Of a stretch of DNA of 64,000 nt, positions 35,272-47,791 are shown piece by piece (position 1 is the first letter of the stretch; each line of letters begins with the position of its first letter). The notes beneath the pieces were generated by a model. The model saw nothing but the letters and a program-made list of their open reading frames with translations, had not been told where the DNA came from and made no database searches. The stretch lies in assembly GCF_013155365.1 (NCBI RefSeq), contig NZ_JABJRA010000014.1:1-64000 (forward strand), read 5' to 3'. The DNA comes from Nocardioides sp. zg-DK7169 (GTDB lineage: Bacteria > Actinomycetota > Actinomycetes > Propionibacteriales > Nocardioidaceae). A program made the position numbers and the translations under genes.

Positions 35272-36282
35272 ATGTCCGAGACCCGCAACGTGATCATCAT
35301 CGGCTCCGGCCCGTCGGGCTACACGGCCGCCGTGTACGCCGCGCGCGCCAGCCTCCAGCCCCTGGTCTTCGAGGGCTCGGTGACGGCCGGCGGCGCGCTG
35401 ATGAACACCACCGAGGTCGAGAACTTCCCGGGTTTCCGCGACGGCATCATGGGCCCCGCGCTGATGGACGAGATGCGCGCCCAGGCGGAGCGCTTCGGCG
35501 CCGAGCTCGTGGCCGACGACGTCGTCGAGGTCGACCTCACCGGTGAGCTCAAGGTCGTCAAGACCGCCACCGACACCTACACCGCCCGCGCGGTGATCCT
35601 GGCCACCGGCTCGGGCTACCGCAAGCTCGGGCTGCCAGGCGAGGAGGAGCTCTCCGGTCGCGGCGTCTCGTGGTGCGCGACCTGCGACGGCTTCTTCTTC
35701 CGCGACCAGCACATCGCGGTCGTCGGCGGTGGCGACTCCGCCGTCGAGGAGGCCACCTTCCTCACCCGCTTCGCCTCCAAGGTCTCCCTGATCGTGCGCC
35801 GCGACGAGCTGCGCGCCTCCAAGATCATGGCCGAGCGCGCCTTCGCCGACCCCAAGCTCGAGATCGAGTGGAACAGCGTCGTGGAGTCCATCAACGGCTC
35901 CGACCGGCTCGAGTCGGTGACCCTCAAGGACACCGTGACCGGCGAGACCCGCGACCTCGCGGCCACCGGCCTGTTCATCGCGATCGGCCACGACCCGCGC
36001 TCGGAGCTGCTGACCGGTCAGGTCGACCTGAACGACGACGGCTACGTGCTGGTCGAGCACCCCTCGACGGCCACCAACGTCCCCGGCGTCTTCGCCGCCG
36101 GCGACCTGGTCGACCACCACTACCGCCAGGCGATCACCGCGGCCGGCACCGGCTGCGCGGCCGCCCTCGACGCCGAGCGCTACCTCGCCGAGCTCGACCA
36201 CACCGCCGCGACCTCGGGTCAGGCGCAGCAGGCCGTGGCCGCCTCCGCCGAGGACGACAAGGTCCCGACCGCCGGTCTCTGA
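35272..36282 (+). CDS. trxB: Thioredoxin-disulfide reductase
   Basis: The 336-residue NADPH-dependent flavoenzyme reduces thioredoxin. The FAD motif GSGPSG lies at residues 11-16, the redox-active CATC at 135-138 (C135, C138), the NADPH motif GGGDSA further on, and the C-terminal FAD block [16 protein letters not shown] is complete. The ATG at 35272 follows GAGAGGA. The gene sits in the conserved sigM-antisigma-trxB-trxA order and has its own stress-type promoter. Confidence 0.96.
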   Translation: MSETRNVIIIGSGPSGYTAAVYAARASLQPLVFEGSVTAGGALMNTTEVENFPGFRDGIMGPALMDEMRAQAERFGAELVADDVVEVDLTGELKVVKTATDTYTARAVILATGSGYRKLGLPGEEELSGRGVSWCATCDGFFFRDQHIAVVGGGDSAVEEATFLTRFASKVSLIVRRDELRASKIMAERAFADPKLEIEWNSVVESINGSDRLESVTLKDTVTGETRDLAATGLFIAIGHDPRSELLTGQVDLNDDGYVLVEHPSTATNVPGVFAAGDLVDHHYRQAITAAGTGCAAALDAERYLAELDHTAATSGQAQQAVAASAEDDKVPTAGL

Positions 36283-36307
36283 GACCGCGCACGGCGACGC
36301 CCGACGC

Positions 36308-36334
36308 GGGAACATCACGCCGGGCGTCGCTGTT
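36308..36334 (+). promoter_or_regulatory. SigR/SigH-type promoter of trxA
   Basis: GGGAAC at 36308-36313, 18 bases, GTT at 36332-36334, in the trxB-trxA gap. Same architecture and same flanking GCG...ATC as the trxB promoter, so thioredoxin can be induced separately from its reductase. Confidence 0.7.
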
Positions 36335-36383
36335 GCACCAGCACAGACATCACCGTCATCCGCAACCACCGAAGGGAACCACC

Positions 36384-36710
36384 GTGGGCAACATCGCCGC
36401 CGTGTCCGACGCCGAGTTCGAGGCGCAGGTCCTCAAGTCCGACAAGCCCGTCCTGGTCGACTTCTGGGCCGAGTGGTGCGGGCCGTGCCGCCAGGTCGCG
36501 CCGATCCTCGACGAGATCGCCGGGACCCACGGGGACAAGATCACGTTCTTCAAGATGAACGTCGACGAGAACCCCGTCACCCCCTCGTCCTACCGGGTCA
36601 CCGGCATCCCGACGATCAACGTCTACCAGGGCGGCGAGGTCGTGAAGACGATCGTCGGCGCTCGCCCGAAGGCCGCGATCCTCAACGAGCTCTCCGAGTT
36701 CATCGCCTGA
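36384..36710 (+). CDS. trxA: Thioredoxin
   Basis: The 108-residue protein disulfide reductase has the active site WCGPC at residues 31-35 and the cis-Pro loop VTGIPTINVYQGG. It starts at GTG 36384 behind AAGGGAA. It is reduced by the TrxB encoded immediately upstream. The 3' end overlaps the convergent GNAT gene by 11 bases. Confidence 0.96.
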   Translation: MGNIAAVSDAEFEAQVLKSDKPVLVDFWAEWCGPCRQVAPILDEIAGTHGDKITFFKMNVDENPVTPSSYRVTGIPTINVYQGGEVVKTIVGARPKAAILNELSEFIA

Positions 36711-37413
36711 GCCCCACGCACCTCAACGAGGCCCTCGACGTCCCACCCACGCGGGTGGGGGTCGGGGGCCTTGCTGGTCTCGGGCCCGGGCGCACGGCAC
36801 CCACCAGCCGCTCGATCGCGGCCTCGACCTCCCCGCGCCAGCTCAGCGCGGCGCGCAGGCTCATCCGCATCCGCGGCGTCAGCGGGTGCGCGCGCTGGGT
36901 CTTGAACCCCACGCTGCCCAGGAACCCCGCCGGCACCAGGCAGCCGGGCCCCGGCAGCCCCGGCACGTGCGGACGCTCCGCGCGGGTGGTGGCGAACGCC
37001 TCGACGGCCGCGATCCCGCCGCGCTGCACCAGGTCGCGTGCCATGCCCTGGATCAGCATCCGGCCGAGCCCGCCCCCGGCGTACTCCGGGTCGACGTACA
37101 CCGTGGTGAGCAGGACGGCGTCCGGGGAGACCGGGGCGGTGGGGAACAACGCCGCCCCCGGCACGTACGCCGCAGGGGCGTAGACCGCCCAGCCGGCGGT
37201 GCGGCCCTCGACCTGGACGACCCGGCCGCAGGAGCCCCAGTCGCGCAGCACCTCGCTGACCCACTCCTGCTTCGCCTCGGCCGCCCGGTCGGCCGGGACC
37301 CGGTCGCGACGGACCGGGTCGAGCTCCCAGAACAGGCACCTCGCGCACTGCGCACCACGCTCGTCGAGCTCCGCGAGATGGTCCGCGGTGAGCCTGACGA
37401 CCTTGCGCGACAC
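36700..37413 (-). CDS. GNAT-family N-acetyltransferase
   Basis: The 237-residue acetyltransferase has acetyl-CoA motif A, VYVDPEYAGGGLGRMLIQGMARD (R/Q-x-x-G-x-G/A variant), near residues 115-140. The N-terminal CARCLFWELDP motif marks a family found next to trxA/parB in many actinobacteria; the substrate is unknown. The GTG at 37413 is chosen because GGGAGG lies eight bases upstream, although an ATG further upstream is in frame. The C-terminal 25 residues overlap the trxA terminator and look unstructured. Confidence 0.8.
   Translation of the reverse strand: MSRKVVRLTADHLAELDERGAQCARCLFWELDPVRRDRVPADRAAEAKQEWVSEVLRDWGSCGRVVQVEGRTAGWAVYAPAAYVPGAALFPTAPVSPDAVLLTTVYVDPEYAGGGLGRMLIQGMARDLVQRGGIAAVEAFATTRAERPHVPGLPGPGCLVPAGFLGSVGFKTQRAHPLTPRMRMSLRAALSWRGEVEAAIERLVGAVRPGPRPARPPTPTRVGGTSRASLRCVGLRR
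36730..36770 (+). terminator. Terminator of trxA, lying within the GNAT gene 3' end
   Basis: A long hairpin: GGCCCTCGAC pairs with GTCGGGGGCC (one G-U), and inside it CCCACCC pairs with GGGTGGG. It starts 20 bases after the trxA stop and is followed by TTGCTGGTCT. It also encodes the Pro-rich C-terminus of the opposite-strand GNAT protein. Confidence 0.55.
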
Positions 37414-37504
37414 GGGTGACCTCCCGGGCTGTGACGGGACAGACGCGCCCAAACCGCGATCCGCACGTGCGGCGAGGGCGTCCATCGGCCATGCTAGAGG
37501 GATC

Positions 37505-38827
37505 ATGGAACAGAGTCCCGCACGCCCGCCCAGCGCCCGCCTCGACGCCTTTGTCGATCGCTACGCTGCGCGCACCGCGGGCATGACGGCCTCGGAGATC
37601 CGGGCGCTGTTCGCGGTGGCCTCGCGACCGGAGGTCGTCTCCCTCGCCGGGGGCATGCCCAACATCTCCGGGCTGCCCCTCGACGTCGTCGGGGGCGCGA
37701 TCAGCGACCTCGTCGCGCAGCAGGGTGCCGTCGCGATGCAGTACGGCTCCGGCCAGGGCGTGCCCGAGCTGCGCGAGCAGATCACCGACGTCATGCGTCT
37801 CGAGGGCATCGAGGCCCACCCCGACGACGTGGTCGTCACCGTCGGCTCCCAGCAGGCCGTCGACCTCGTGACGCGCGTCTTCTGCGACCCCGGCGACGTG
37901 GTGCTGTGCGAGGCCCCGTCGTACGTCGGCGCGCTGGGCGTCTTCAAGTCCTACGAGTGCGAGGTCGTGCACGCCGAGATGGACGCGCACGGGCTGGTGC
38001 CCGAGGCGCTGCGCCAGGCGATCGCGTCGGTCAAGGCCGCGGGCAAGACGATCAAGTTCCTCTACACGATCCCCAACTTCCACAACCCGGCCGGCGTGAC
38101 GCTGTCCGCCGAGCGCCGCCCGGAGATCCTCGAGATCTGCCGCGCCGAGGGCATCCTCATCCTCGAGGACAACCCCTACGGCCTGCTCGGCTTCGACCAG
38201 GAGCCGATGCGCGCGCTGCGCGCCGACTCCGCCGACAACGTCATCTACCTCGGCTCCTTCTCCAAGACCTTCGCCCCGGGCTTCCGGGTGGGCTGGGCGC
38301 TGGCGCCGGGCCCCGTGCGCGAGAAGCTCGTGCTCGCCCAGGAGTCCGCGACGCTGTGTCCCCCGCAGTTCTCGCAGATGGCGATCTCGGCGTACCTCGC
38401 GAACCACGACTGGCAGGGCCAGATCAAGCAGTTCCGCGAGATGTACCGCGGGCGCCGCGACGCGATGGTGGACGCGCTCTCGGACCTGATGCCGGCCAGC
38501 TGTCGCTGGAACGTCCCCGACGGGGGCTTCTACGTCTGGCTCTCCCTCCCCCCGGGCGTCAACGCCAAGGCGATGCTGCCCCGCGCGGTCACCGCGCGCG
38601 TCGCCTACGTCCCCGGCACGGCGTTCTATGCCGACGGCTTCGGCTCCAACGCGATGCGGCTGTCGTTCTGCTACCCGACGCCCGAGCGCATCCGCGAGGG
38701 CGTACGCCGCCTCGCCGGCGTCCTCGAGGCCGAGATGGAGCTGCGCGCGACGTTCGGCGCCCCGGATCAGGGGAAGCCTGCGCTCGGGAGCAGCGGCTAC
38801 GACAGTCCCCGCATCGACCTGAGCTGA
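37505..38827 (+). CDS. PLP-dependent class I/II aminotransferase (MocR/KAT-II-like)
   Basis: The 440-residue enzyme of the 2-aminoadipate/valine aminotransferase group carries VSLAGGMPNISGLPLDVV near residue 43, the NPYGLLGFD block, and the PLP lysine in YLGSFSKTFAPGFRVGWALAP. There is no N-terminal GntR domain, so it is an enzyme and not a MocR regulator. The amino donor is unknown. It starts at ATG 37505, divergent from the GNAT gene, with a TAGAGG -10-like box just upstream. Confidence 0.88.
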   Translation: MEQSPARPPSARLDAFVDRYAARTAGMTASEIRALFAVASRPEVVSLAGGMPNISGLPLDVVGGAISDLVAQQGAVAMQYGSGQGVPELREQITDVMRLEGIEAHPDDVVVTVGSQQAVDLVTRVFCDPGDVVLCEAPSYVGALGVFKSYECEVVHAEMDAHGLVPEALRQAIASVKAAGKTIKFLYTIPNFHNPAGVTLSAERRPEILEICRAEGILILEDNPYGLLGFDQEPMRALRADSADNVIYLGSFSKTFAPGFRVGWALAPGPVREKLVLAQESATLCPPQFSQMAISAYLANHDWQGQIKQFREMYRGRRDAMVDALSDLMPASCRWNVPDGGFYVWLSLPPGVNAKAMLPRAVTARVAYVPGTAFYADGFGSNAMRLSFCYPTPERIREGVRRLAGVLEAEMELRATFGAPDQGKPALGSSGYDSPRIDLS

Positions 38828-38869
38828 TCCCCCTCACCACCCAGACAGACCGACAGACAGGCCTGACGC

Positions 38870-39634
38870 ATGCGCGACCTCACCTACCCCCCGATCATCG
38901 CGACCGCCAAGACCGCGTTCCGTGTGCTGGGGCAGCAGATCACGCTCACCGGTGACCACCACGTGCCCCGCGAGGGCGGCGTGCTGCTCGCCTTCAACCA
39001 CGTCAGCTACCTCGACTTCATCTACGGCGGGCTCGCCGCGCACCCCTCGCGGCGCCTGGTGCGTTTCATGGCGAAGAAGGAGGTCTTCGACCACGCGGTC
39101 GGCGGCCCCGTGATGCGCTCGATGCACCACATCCCCGTGGACCGCGGCGACGGCCTCGGGTCCTTCACCGCCGCCGTCGACCGGTTGCGTGCCGGCGAGG
39201 CGGTCGGCATCTTCCCCGAGGCCACCATCTCGCGCTCCTTCGAGCTCAAGGAGTTCAAGACCGGCGCCGTCCGCATCGCGGCCGCTGCCGGGGTCCCGCT
39301 CGTGCCGGTCATCCTGTGGGGCACCCAGCGGATGATGACCAAGGGCCACCCCAAGGACTTCTCCCGCGGCAAGGCCATCGCGATCACCGTCGGCGAGCCG
39401 CTGCACCCGACGACCGACACCGCCGCCGAGGACAACACCGAGCTGCACAAGCGGATGTCGGTGATGCTCGACGAGACGATCGCGTCCTACCCCGCCGACC
39501 AGCAGCCGGCCGGCTCCTGGTGGCTCCCCGCGCGCCTGGGCGGCTCCGCTCCCACGCTGGAGGAGGCGGAGGCGCTCGACGCCGCCGAGAAGCGCGAGCG
39601 CGCCGCGCGCCGCGCCGCCAAGCGCCGCTCCTGA
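38870..39634 (+). CDS. plsC: 1-acyl-sn-glycerol-3-phosphate acyltransferase
   Basis: The 254-residue PlsC-type acyltransferase transfers the second acyl chain in phosphatidic acid synthesis. The catalytic HX4D is NHVSYLDF near residues 43-50; FPEATIS and the VPLVPVILWGT block follow. The gene lies 42 bases after the aminotransferase, in the same direction. It is the last gene before the parS-containing gap. Confidence 0.9.
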   Translation: MRDLTYPPIIATAKTAFRVLGQQITLTGDHHVPREGGVLLAFNHVSYLDFIYGGLAAHPSRRLVRFMAKKEVFDHAVGGPVMRSMHHIPVDRGDGLGSFTAAVDRLRAGEAVGIFPEATISRSFELKEFKTGAVRIAAAAGVPLVPVILWGTQRMMTKGHPKDFSRGKAIAITVGEPLHPTTDTAAEDNTELHKRMSVMLDETIASYPADQQPAGSWWLPARLGGSAPTLEEAEALDAAEKRERAARRAAKRRS

Positions 39635-40391
39635 CCCCACCCCCGGCGGCACGGCCCGTCGGTCGAGCCAGTCGCGAGCCGGCCTGCCGAGCAACCTGCT
39701 GGGCCACGCGCGCCTCGGAACCGGTCCAGTGGCGCCCGAAGATGCGTTCGTACTCCGCTGCGGCGGCTGCCTGCAGGACATGACCGCCCCGGCGTAGCAT
39801 CCGCAACTCTCGTAAAGTCGACATGGCGACAGGTGCACATGTCACTTCGGCCCGCGCCAAGAGGTCGACCCACCACCGCGCCGCGGCCATCGCGCACGCC
39901 CGCCGGCCGGCGGCACGCGGGTCGCTGAGGTGTGCGCCCGGGACCACGACCAGCGAGGTTCCCGACCCCACCGTGTGGGGGGACGCGACCTCGACCTCTC
40001 TGCGTGGCCGATGTTTGGCCGGCACCGCCCATCCACGGTGCCGTCGCCGTCGCGGACTTCATGCCGCTCACGTTGACGGTGGCCCCACACGGCGTTTCAC
40101 GTGAAACGAAGCCCGGTCACACGGTCCGCACCGCCGCGCGCACCTCCGTCCCGCGCACGTGGCGCTGCGATGGCACAGCACCGGGAGTGCGTGCTGGGCG
40201 TCGACCTCGGCCCGCACGGCATGCCGACAGGTCGATATGTCTACTTATCTCTCCGGCCGCCGGAGTCTCGACAGCCCCCGAGCCACTGAAGTGGGTCTCG
40301 ACGGACCTGACCACCGCATCGGTCGGCCCGACCTCGGCCCTCAAGCAGATTTGTCGCTAGATCAATATGTCGACAAAGCGACGAATCCCCG
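39635..40391. other. 757-bp gene-poor gap between plsC and parB with parS
   Basis: The flanking genes converge here. I found no convincing gene: several open frames exist on both strands but lack start signals and coding character. It contains one parS site (40094-40107) and the 43-bp repeat that is inverted relative to parA. Three GTCGAC-bearing motifs are present (near 39815, 40230 and 40367). It may be a ParB-loading or spacer region, or hold a decayed gene. Confidence 0.6.
40094..40107. promoter_or_regulatory. parS site 1 (intergenic)
   Basis: Perfect GTTTCACGTGAAAC, the ParB-binding centromere palindrome, 285 bases downstream of parB. Its right flank is part of a 43-bp repeat shared with parS site 2. 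Confidence 0.95.
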
Positions 40392-41446
40392 TCAGATGAT
40401 GCGATCGGTGCGGTTGCGGGGGTCCATGATGTCCACGATCCGCTGCAGGTCCTCCATCGTCGCGAACTCGACGGTGATCTTGCCCTTGCTCCGGCCCAGA
40501 TCGACCTTCACCCGCGTCTCGAAGCGGTCTGCGAGGCGGTCGGAGTACTCCACGAGGCCGGGTACGGCGCGCTGGGCGCCGCGGCCGCGCGGAGCGGGGC
40601 GCTCGCCACGGTTCCCGACGGCGACGATCTCCTCCAGGCCGCGCACGCTGATGCCCTCGGCGACGACGCGCTGGGCGAGGCGGTCCTGCAGGGCCGGGTC
40701 CTCGACGGCGAGCAGCGACCGGGCGTGGCCCGCGGAGAGCACACCTGCCGCGACCCGGCGCTGGACGGCCGGGCTCAGCTTGAGCAGGCGCAGCGTGTTG
40801 CTGATCTGCGGGCGGGAGCGGCCCAGGCGGCGCGCGAGCTCCTCGTGCGTGCACCCGAAGTCCTCGAGGAGCTGGGCATACGCCGACGCCTCCTCGAGCG
40901 GGTTCAGGTCGGAGCGGTGCAGGTTCTCCAGCAGCGCGTCGCGCAGCATGTCGGTGTCGTCGGTGTCGCGCACGATCGCCGGGATCGTGTCGCGACCGGC
41001 GGTCTGGCTGGCCCGCCACCGGCGCTCGCCCATGATCAGCTCATAGGACTCCGGGCCGGTACGACGTACGACGACCGGCTGCAGCAGCCCGATCTCACTG
41101 ATCGAGTGGACCAGCTCCGCCATCGCCTCCTCGTCGAAGACGGTGCGGGGCTGGGCGCGGTTCGGGACGATCTGGTCGATCGGGATCTCGGCGAAGTACG
41201 CCCCGTGGACCGGCGCGAGGCCCTCCGAGGGGTCCGAAGCGGTGCTCTGGGCGCCCTCAGGAGCGTTTTCGACGCCTCGCGACGCCGCCGTGGAGGACCC
41301 GACCTCGCTCAGATCGGCTCCTGACGAACTCTGGGGGCCGTTCTGAGCGGCAGAACCGTCGTTCGAGGGGGTCGCGACGGGCCCCGTGGGGATCAGCGAG
41401 CCGAGTCCGCGGCCCAGTCCCCGACGCTGCGGCGGACGAGTGGTGC

Positions 41447-41450
<4 letters not shown>
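40392..41450 (-). CDS. parB: Chromosome partitioning protein ParB
   Basis: The 352-residue parS-binding CTPase has the N-terminal ParA-interaction motif GLGRGLGSLIP (residues 10-20), a disordered linker, the ParB/Srx CTP-binding domain (IPIDQIVPNRAQPRTVFDEEAMAELVHSI, and GERRWRAS), the central HTH (GCTHEELARRLGRSRPQISNTLRLLKL) and a C-terminal dimerisation domain (KVDLGRSKGKITVEFATMEDLQRIVDIM). The GTG start overlaps the parA stop in GTGA. Its four binding sites lie in and around this operon. Confidence 0.96.
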
Positions 41451-43948
<2,498 letters not shown>

Positions 43949-43952
<4 letters not shown>

Positions 43953-44965
43953 TTCTTGCCTCCCTGGGGGCCGCTCTTCGGCGAGCCACCCGGCTTCTTG
44001 CCGGACTTCTTGCGCTGCTCGCGCGTCTGCTTCTGGGGCTGCGGGCGGACCGCCGGGCGGCGCTCCACCTCGGGCTCGACCGGAGCCGCGGTGTCGACCA
44101 CCAGGGTGCCCTTGCGGGCCGCCTTGGCGCGCTCGCGCTCCTCCTTGGCCGTGGCGGCCGGGGTGCCGGGAGCCGGGTTGTTGCGGATCACGTAGAACTG
44201 CTGGCCCATGGTCCACAGGTTCGAGGTGGTCCAGTACAGCAGCACGCCGATCGGGAAGGCCACGCCACCGAGGCCGAACGCCACCGGGAGGACGTAGAGC
44301 AGCATCTTCTGCTGCTGCGCGTAGGGCCCGGAGAGGGCGTCCGCGGGCATGTTCTTGGCCATCAGCTGGCGCTGCGTGGTGAAGGTCGTGGCGGTCATCG
44401 CCAGGACGAGCACGAGGGCCGCCAGCATGACGGTGACGTCGCCGTTGTCGCCCCACGTGCGGGCCGCCCAGAAGCTGTCCTTCAGGGGGATGGCGTCGAA
44501 CAGGCGCGAGTTGGCGAAGTCACCGGCCAGCTCCGCGGTCAGGAAGCCGTGCGGCGTCTCCTTCTTCGCGGCCTGGTCGAGGATGCGGAACAGCGCGAAG
44601 AAGATCGGCATCTGCACCAGGATCGGCAGGCACGAGGCGAACGGGTTGGTGCCCGAGTCCTTGTACAGCTTCATCGTCTCCTGGGCGAGACGCTCCCGGT
44701 CGTGGCCGTACTTCTTCTGCAGCTCCTTCACCTTGGGCTGGATGAGCTGCATGTTGCGGCTGGACTTGATCTGCTTGACGAACAGCGGGATCAGCGCGGC
44801 GCGCACCACCAGGGTCAGGCCGATGATCGACAGCACCCAGGCCGCACCACCGGCGCTGTCCAGGCCGAGCTTGGTGAACAACCAGTGCCAGGCGACCAGG
44901 GGCGCGGAGATGATGTAGTACAGCGGCGTCATGATGAACGAGCCGATGGCGCTGAAGAATCCCAC
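43949..44965 (-). CDS. yidC: Membrane protein insertase YidC
   Basis: The 338-residue insertase places proteins in the cytoplasmic membrane with or without SecYEG. There are five or six membrane helices; the core block (FVKQIKSSRNMQLIQPKVKELQKKYGHDRERLAQETMKLYKDSGTNPFASCLPILVQMPIFFALFRIL) is typical of the actinobacterial form without the large periplasmic domain. A long basic tail follows, typical for ribosome contact. GTG 44965 follows AAGGAG. Overlaps jag and lies four bases after yidD. Confidence 0.95.
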
Positions 44966-44969
44966 GGAT

Positions 44970-45221
44970 TCAGGCTCCTTGCTGGGGTGAGGGAGACGAG
45001 GCTCCGGGGCGGTCCGGGACGGGGTCGTACCCGCCGGCCGCCCACGGGTGACAGCGTGCCAGACGTCGTACGGCGAGCCAGCTGCCACGCAGCGCACCGT
45101 GCTGGGTGACGGCCTCGAGCGCGTACGCCGAGCAGGACGGGTGGTAGCGGCAGACCTGGCCGTACAGCGGGCTGATCACCGCGCGGTAGGCCCGGAGCAG
45201 GCCGATCAGGACCAGCCTCAT
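44970..45221 (-). CDS. yidD: Membrane protein insertion efficiency factor YidD
   Basis: The 83-residue UPF0161 protein has a signature covering most of the sequence: [38 protein letters not shown], with the CRYHPSCS cysteines. It is an amphipathic membrane-associated helper of YidC. Its ATG overlaps the rnpA stop (ATGA), the conserved arrangement of the rpmH-rnpA-yidD-yidC operon. Confidence 0.95.
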   Translation of the reverse strand: MRLVLIGLLRAYRAVISPLYGQVCRYHPSCSAYALEAVTQHGALRGSWLAVRRLARCHPWAAGGYDPVPDRPGASSPSPQQGA

Positions 45222-45571
45222 GCCAGGACCCGGTCCAGGGCCCGCTCGAGGTCCACCGCGAGCTCCGCGGAGGAGGCCTCCGCGGCCGCCGGAAGCGCAC
45301 GGACCACCAGCACAGCAGAGCCCGGGAGCGACGAAAGTCGTTCCCGGGCCTGGTGTCGAAGGCGTCGCTTCACGCGGTTGCGTACGACGGAGTTCCCGAC
45401 CGCCTTGCTCACGACGAAGCCGACCCGCGGCACGCCGGGGTCGGCATCGGTGCTGCTGTCCGCCTCGAGCAGGAGGTGCACCACGAGGGTGCGGGTCCCG
45501 GCCCGGCGGCCTCGGCGTGACGCGGCGCGGAAGTAATCCCCGTCGGTCAGTCGATGAGACCTGGTGAGCAC
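45218..45571 (-). CDS. rnpA: Ribonuclease P protein component
   Basis: The 117-residue protein subunit of RNase P matures tRNA 5' ends. The RNR box [14 protein letters not shown] is intact, and the start [31 protein letters not shown] is canonical. It starts at GTG 45571; the open frame continues far upstream but overlaps rpmH and has no homology. RpmH lies 32 bases upstream. Confidence 0.94.
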   Translation of the reverse strand: MLTRSHRLTDGDYFRAASRRGRRAGTRTLVVHLLLEADSSTDADPGVPRVGFVVSKAVGNSVVRNRVKRRLRHQARERLSSLPGSAVLVVRALPAAAEASSAELAVDLERALDRVLA

Positions 45572-45603
45572 GGACGCAGCGGTGTGACGGTCGAGAGCCC
45601 CCG

Positions 45604-45741
45604 TCAGACGGCGAGGCTCTTGCGGCCCTTGCGGCGTCGCGCGGTCAGGATGGCGCGGCCAGCGCGGGTACGCATGCGCAGGCGGAACCCGTGCACCTTG
45701 TGGCGACGACGGTTGTTCGGCTGGTAGGTACGCTTGCTCAC
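45604..45741 (-). CDS. rpmH: 50S ribosomal protein L34
   Basis: The 45-residue bL34, starting at GTG 45741, reads [39 protein letters not shown], essentially the family consensus. It is the first gene of the minus-strand operon that runs to parB and is divergent from dnaA. Confidence 0.97.
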   Translation of the reverse strand: MSKRTYQPNNRRRHKVHGFRLRMRTRAGRAILTARRRKGRKSLAV

Positions 45742-46293
45742 GAGCTTCTCTTTCGGTGGTGGTTCGCGGTGTGTCCCCGCCGGGCTGATCGGCAGTGCCG
45801 CCACGCGCCCGGAACTTTCCCGGGCCAGCGACGTTCGGCAGGCACCGCCCACCCACGGTGACGGGGAAGCCTCCGTGGACGTGCGGCACCGGTCGACTCC
45901 GGCAGACCGGCCAACGGTACGCGCTGGCGAACAGCAGGGTCAAACCGGTGAGCGGCCGTGCGGGACCACTCTACGGGTGCCCCCGGCGAGACGTGCGGCA
46001 CCCTGTGGATGACGGCTTGCCGCAGTGAACAACCGGGCGTTACGTTCGGTCAGCCGTCGCCCGGCTCCACCCCTGTCCCGAGAGGTGGTCGCACCGGTCG
46101 CGGTGGGACTCACCCAGAGCGGAAAACCGCCTCTGACCAGCACCGATGTCGCGACACCAGCCTTCCGGGACCAGCAGTGGGTGCGGATGGCCCGCCGCGG
46201 CGGCACAAGGTCCACAGCCTGTGGACAAACTTGTGGAGACACCGACCGCACGCGGTGGGCGAGACGTAGGACACGATCGAAGGGCAGGAACCC
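45742..46293. other. rpmH-dnaA intergenic region with DnaA boxes
   Basis: There is no gene in 552 bases. It holds one exact DnaA box on the minus strand at 46220-46228 (TGTGGACAA) and near-matches at 46004-46012 (TGTGGATGA), about 46209-46217 and 46231-46239. It therefore likely contains the dnaA and rpmH promoters with DnaA autoregulation, and may be part of oriC. AT-rich unwinding sequence is not obvious. Confidence 0.65.
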
Positions 46294-47775
46294 GTGGACC
46301 AGGACGCCACCGAGCTCCACGTTGCGTGGCACGGCGTGGTCGAGGACCTCCAGCCCAACCAGCGAGCCTGGCTGCGCGCGAGCGAGCCCGTGACGCTGCA
46401 CGGCAACACCGCGATCATCGCGGTCGCCAACGACTTCACCCGCGGCCAGCTCGAGGGCCGGCTGCGCGGCCAGCTCGAGGACGCGCTCACCGTCGCATTC
46501 GACCGGGAGATCCGGATCGCGGTCACGGTGAACCCGGCGCTCGAGGAGGAGAGGCGCGAGGCCGTTGCGGTCGCACCGCCCGCCGCCGCGCCCGACGCTG
46601 CCCGCGACCACGCGCCCACCCAGGGCATTGATCGACAGATCGACAAGTCGACAAATGTGGAGGACCTGGCGCCCGCGCCGGTCGCGGACACCCATCTGCT
46701 CCCACCGCCGGCCACCGGCCCGAAGCCCTCGGCGCTCGAGACCCGGCTGAACCCGAAGTACACCTTCGAGACGTTCGTCATCGGTTCCTCGAACCGGTTC
46801 CCGCACGCCGCAGCCGTCGCCGTCGCGGAGGCGCCGGGCAAGGCGTACAACCCGCTGCTCGTCTACGGCGACTCCGGGCTGGGCAAGACCCACCTCCTGC
46901 ACGCGATCGGCCACTACGTGCGCTCGCTCTACACCGGCGCCAAGGTGCGCTACGTGTCGAGCGAGGAGTTCACCAACGAGTTCATCAACGCGATCCGCGA
47001 CGACCGGCAGGACCGGTTCAAGCGGCGCTACCGCGATGTCGACGTGCTCCTCATCGACGACATCCAGTTCCTGGAGGGCAAGACCCAGACCCAGGAGGAG
47101 TTCTTCCACACCTTCAACACGCTGCACAACGCCAACAAGCAGATCGTGCTGACCAGCGACCGGCCGCCCAAGCGCCTCGAGGCGCTCGAGGACCGGCTGC
47201 GCAACCGCTTCGAGTGGGGCCTGATCACCGACGTCCAGCCCCCGGACCTTGAGACCCGCATCGCGATCCTGCGCAAGAAGGCCGCGATGGACCGGCTCAC
47301 CGCGCCGCCGGACGTGCTGGAGTTCATCGCCTCCAAGATCCAGACCAACATCCGCGAGCTCGAGGGCGCGCTGATCCGGGTCACGGCGTTCGCGAACCTC
47401 AACCGCCAGGAGGTCGACATGACCCTGGCCGAGATCGTGCTCAAGGACCTGATCCCCGAGGGCGGCGAGCCCGAGATCACCGCCGCGCTGATCATCGCCC
47501 AGACCGCGGCGTACTTCGGGCTCTCCATCGAGGAGATCACCGGCCCCAGCCGCGGGCGCCACCTGGTGATGGCGCGTCAGATCGCGATGTACCTGTGCCG
47601 CGAGCTCACCGACCTGTCGCTGCCCAAGATCGGCGCGCAGTTCGGCAACCGCGACCACACCACGGTCATGTACGCCGACCGCAAGATCAACCAGCTCCTC
47701 GCCGAGCGACGCGCGGTGTTCAACCAGGTCAGCGAGCTGACCAACCGTGTGAAGATGCAGGCCCGCCAGTCCTGA
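46294..47775 (+). CDS. dnaA: Chromosomal replication initiator protein DnaA
   Basis: The 493-residue initiator binds DnaA boxes and opens oriC. Domain I covers residues 1-95; a variable acidic/Pro linker follows; the AAA+ domain has Walker A GDSGLGKT at 192-199 and LLIDDIQFLEGK as Walker B. The C-terminal HTH signature is GRDHTTVMYADRKI in the form NRDHTTVMYADRKI. The GTG at 46294 follows GGCAGGAA. The linker codons contain an AGTCGACAAA motif (46646-46655) resembling two intergenic copies. Confidence 0.97.
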   Translation: MDQDATELHVAWHGVVEDLQPNQRAWLRASEPVTLHGNTAIIAVANDFTRGQLEGRLRGQLEDALTVAFDREIRIAVTVNPALEEERREAVAVAPPAAAPDAARDHAPTQGIDRQIDKSTNVEDLAPAPVADTHLLPPPATGPKPSALETRLNPKYTFETFVIGSSNRFPHAAAVAVAEAPGKAYNPLLVYGDSGLGKTHLLHAIGHYVRSLYTGAKVRYVSSEEFTNEFINAIRDDRQDRFKRRYRDVDVLLIDDIQFLEGKTQTQEEFFHTFNTLHNANKQIVLTSDRPPKRLEALEDRLRNRFEWGLITDVQPPDLETRIAILRKKAAMDRLTAPPDVLEFIASKIQTNIRELEGALIRVTAFANLNRQEVDMTLAEIVLKDLIPEGGEPEITAALIIAQTAAYFGLSIEEITGPSRGRHLVMARQIAMYLCRELTDLSLPKIGAQFGNRDHTTVMYADRKINQLLAERRAVFNQVSELTNRVKMQARQS

Positions 47776-47791
47776 GCACCACCCTCGGGCT

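Noticed and set aside
39384..40025. Minus-strand frame between plsC and parB containing a protein-like stretch (AAAAEYERIFGRHWTG)
   Set aside because: It overlaps plsC antisense by 250 bases, has no ribosome-binding site or promoter, and ends in low-complexity Arg/Ala. It could be a decayed gene, but support is too weak to annotate.
45742..46293. Calling this region oriC outright
   Set aside because: Only one exact DnaA box and no clear AT-rich unwinding element; two other regions in the window are equally or more DnaA-box-rich, so the origin is left as a candidate.
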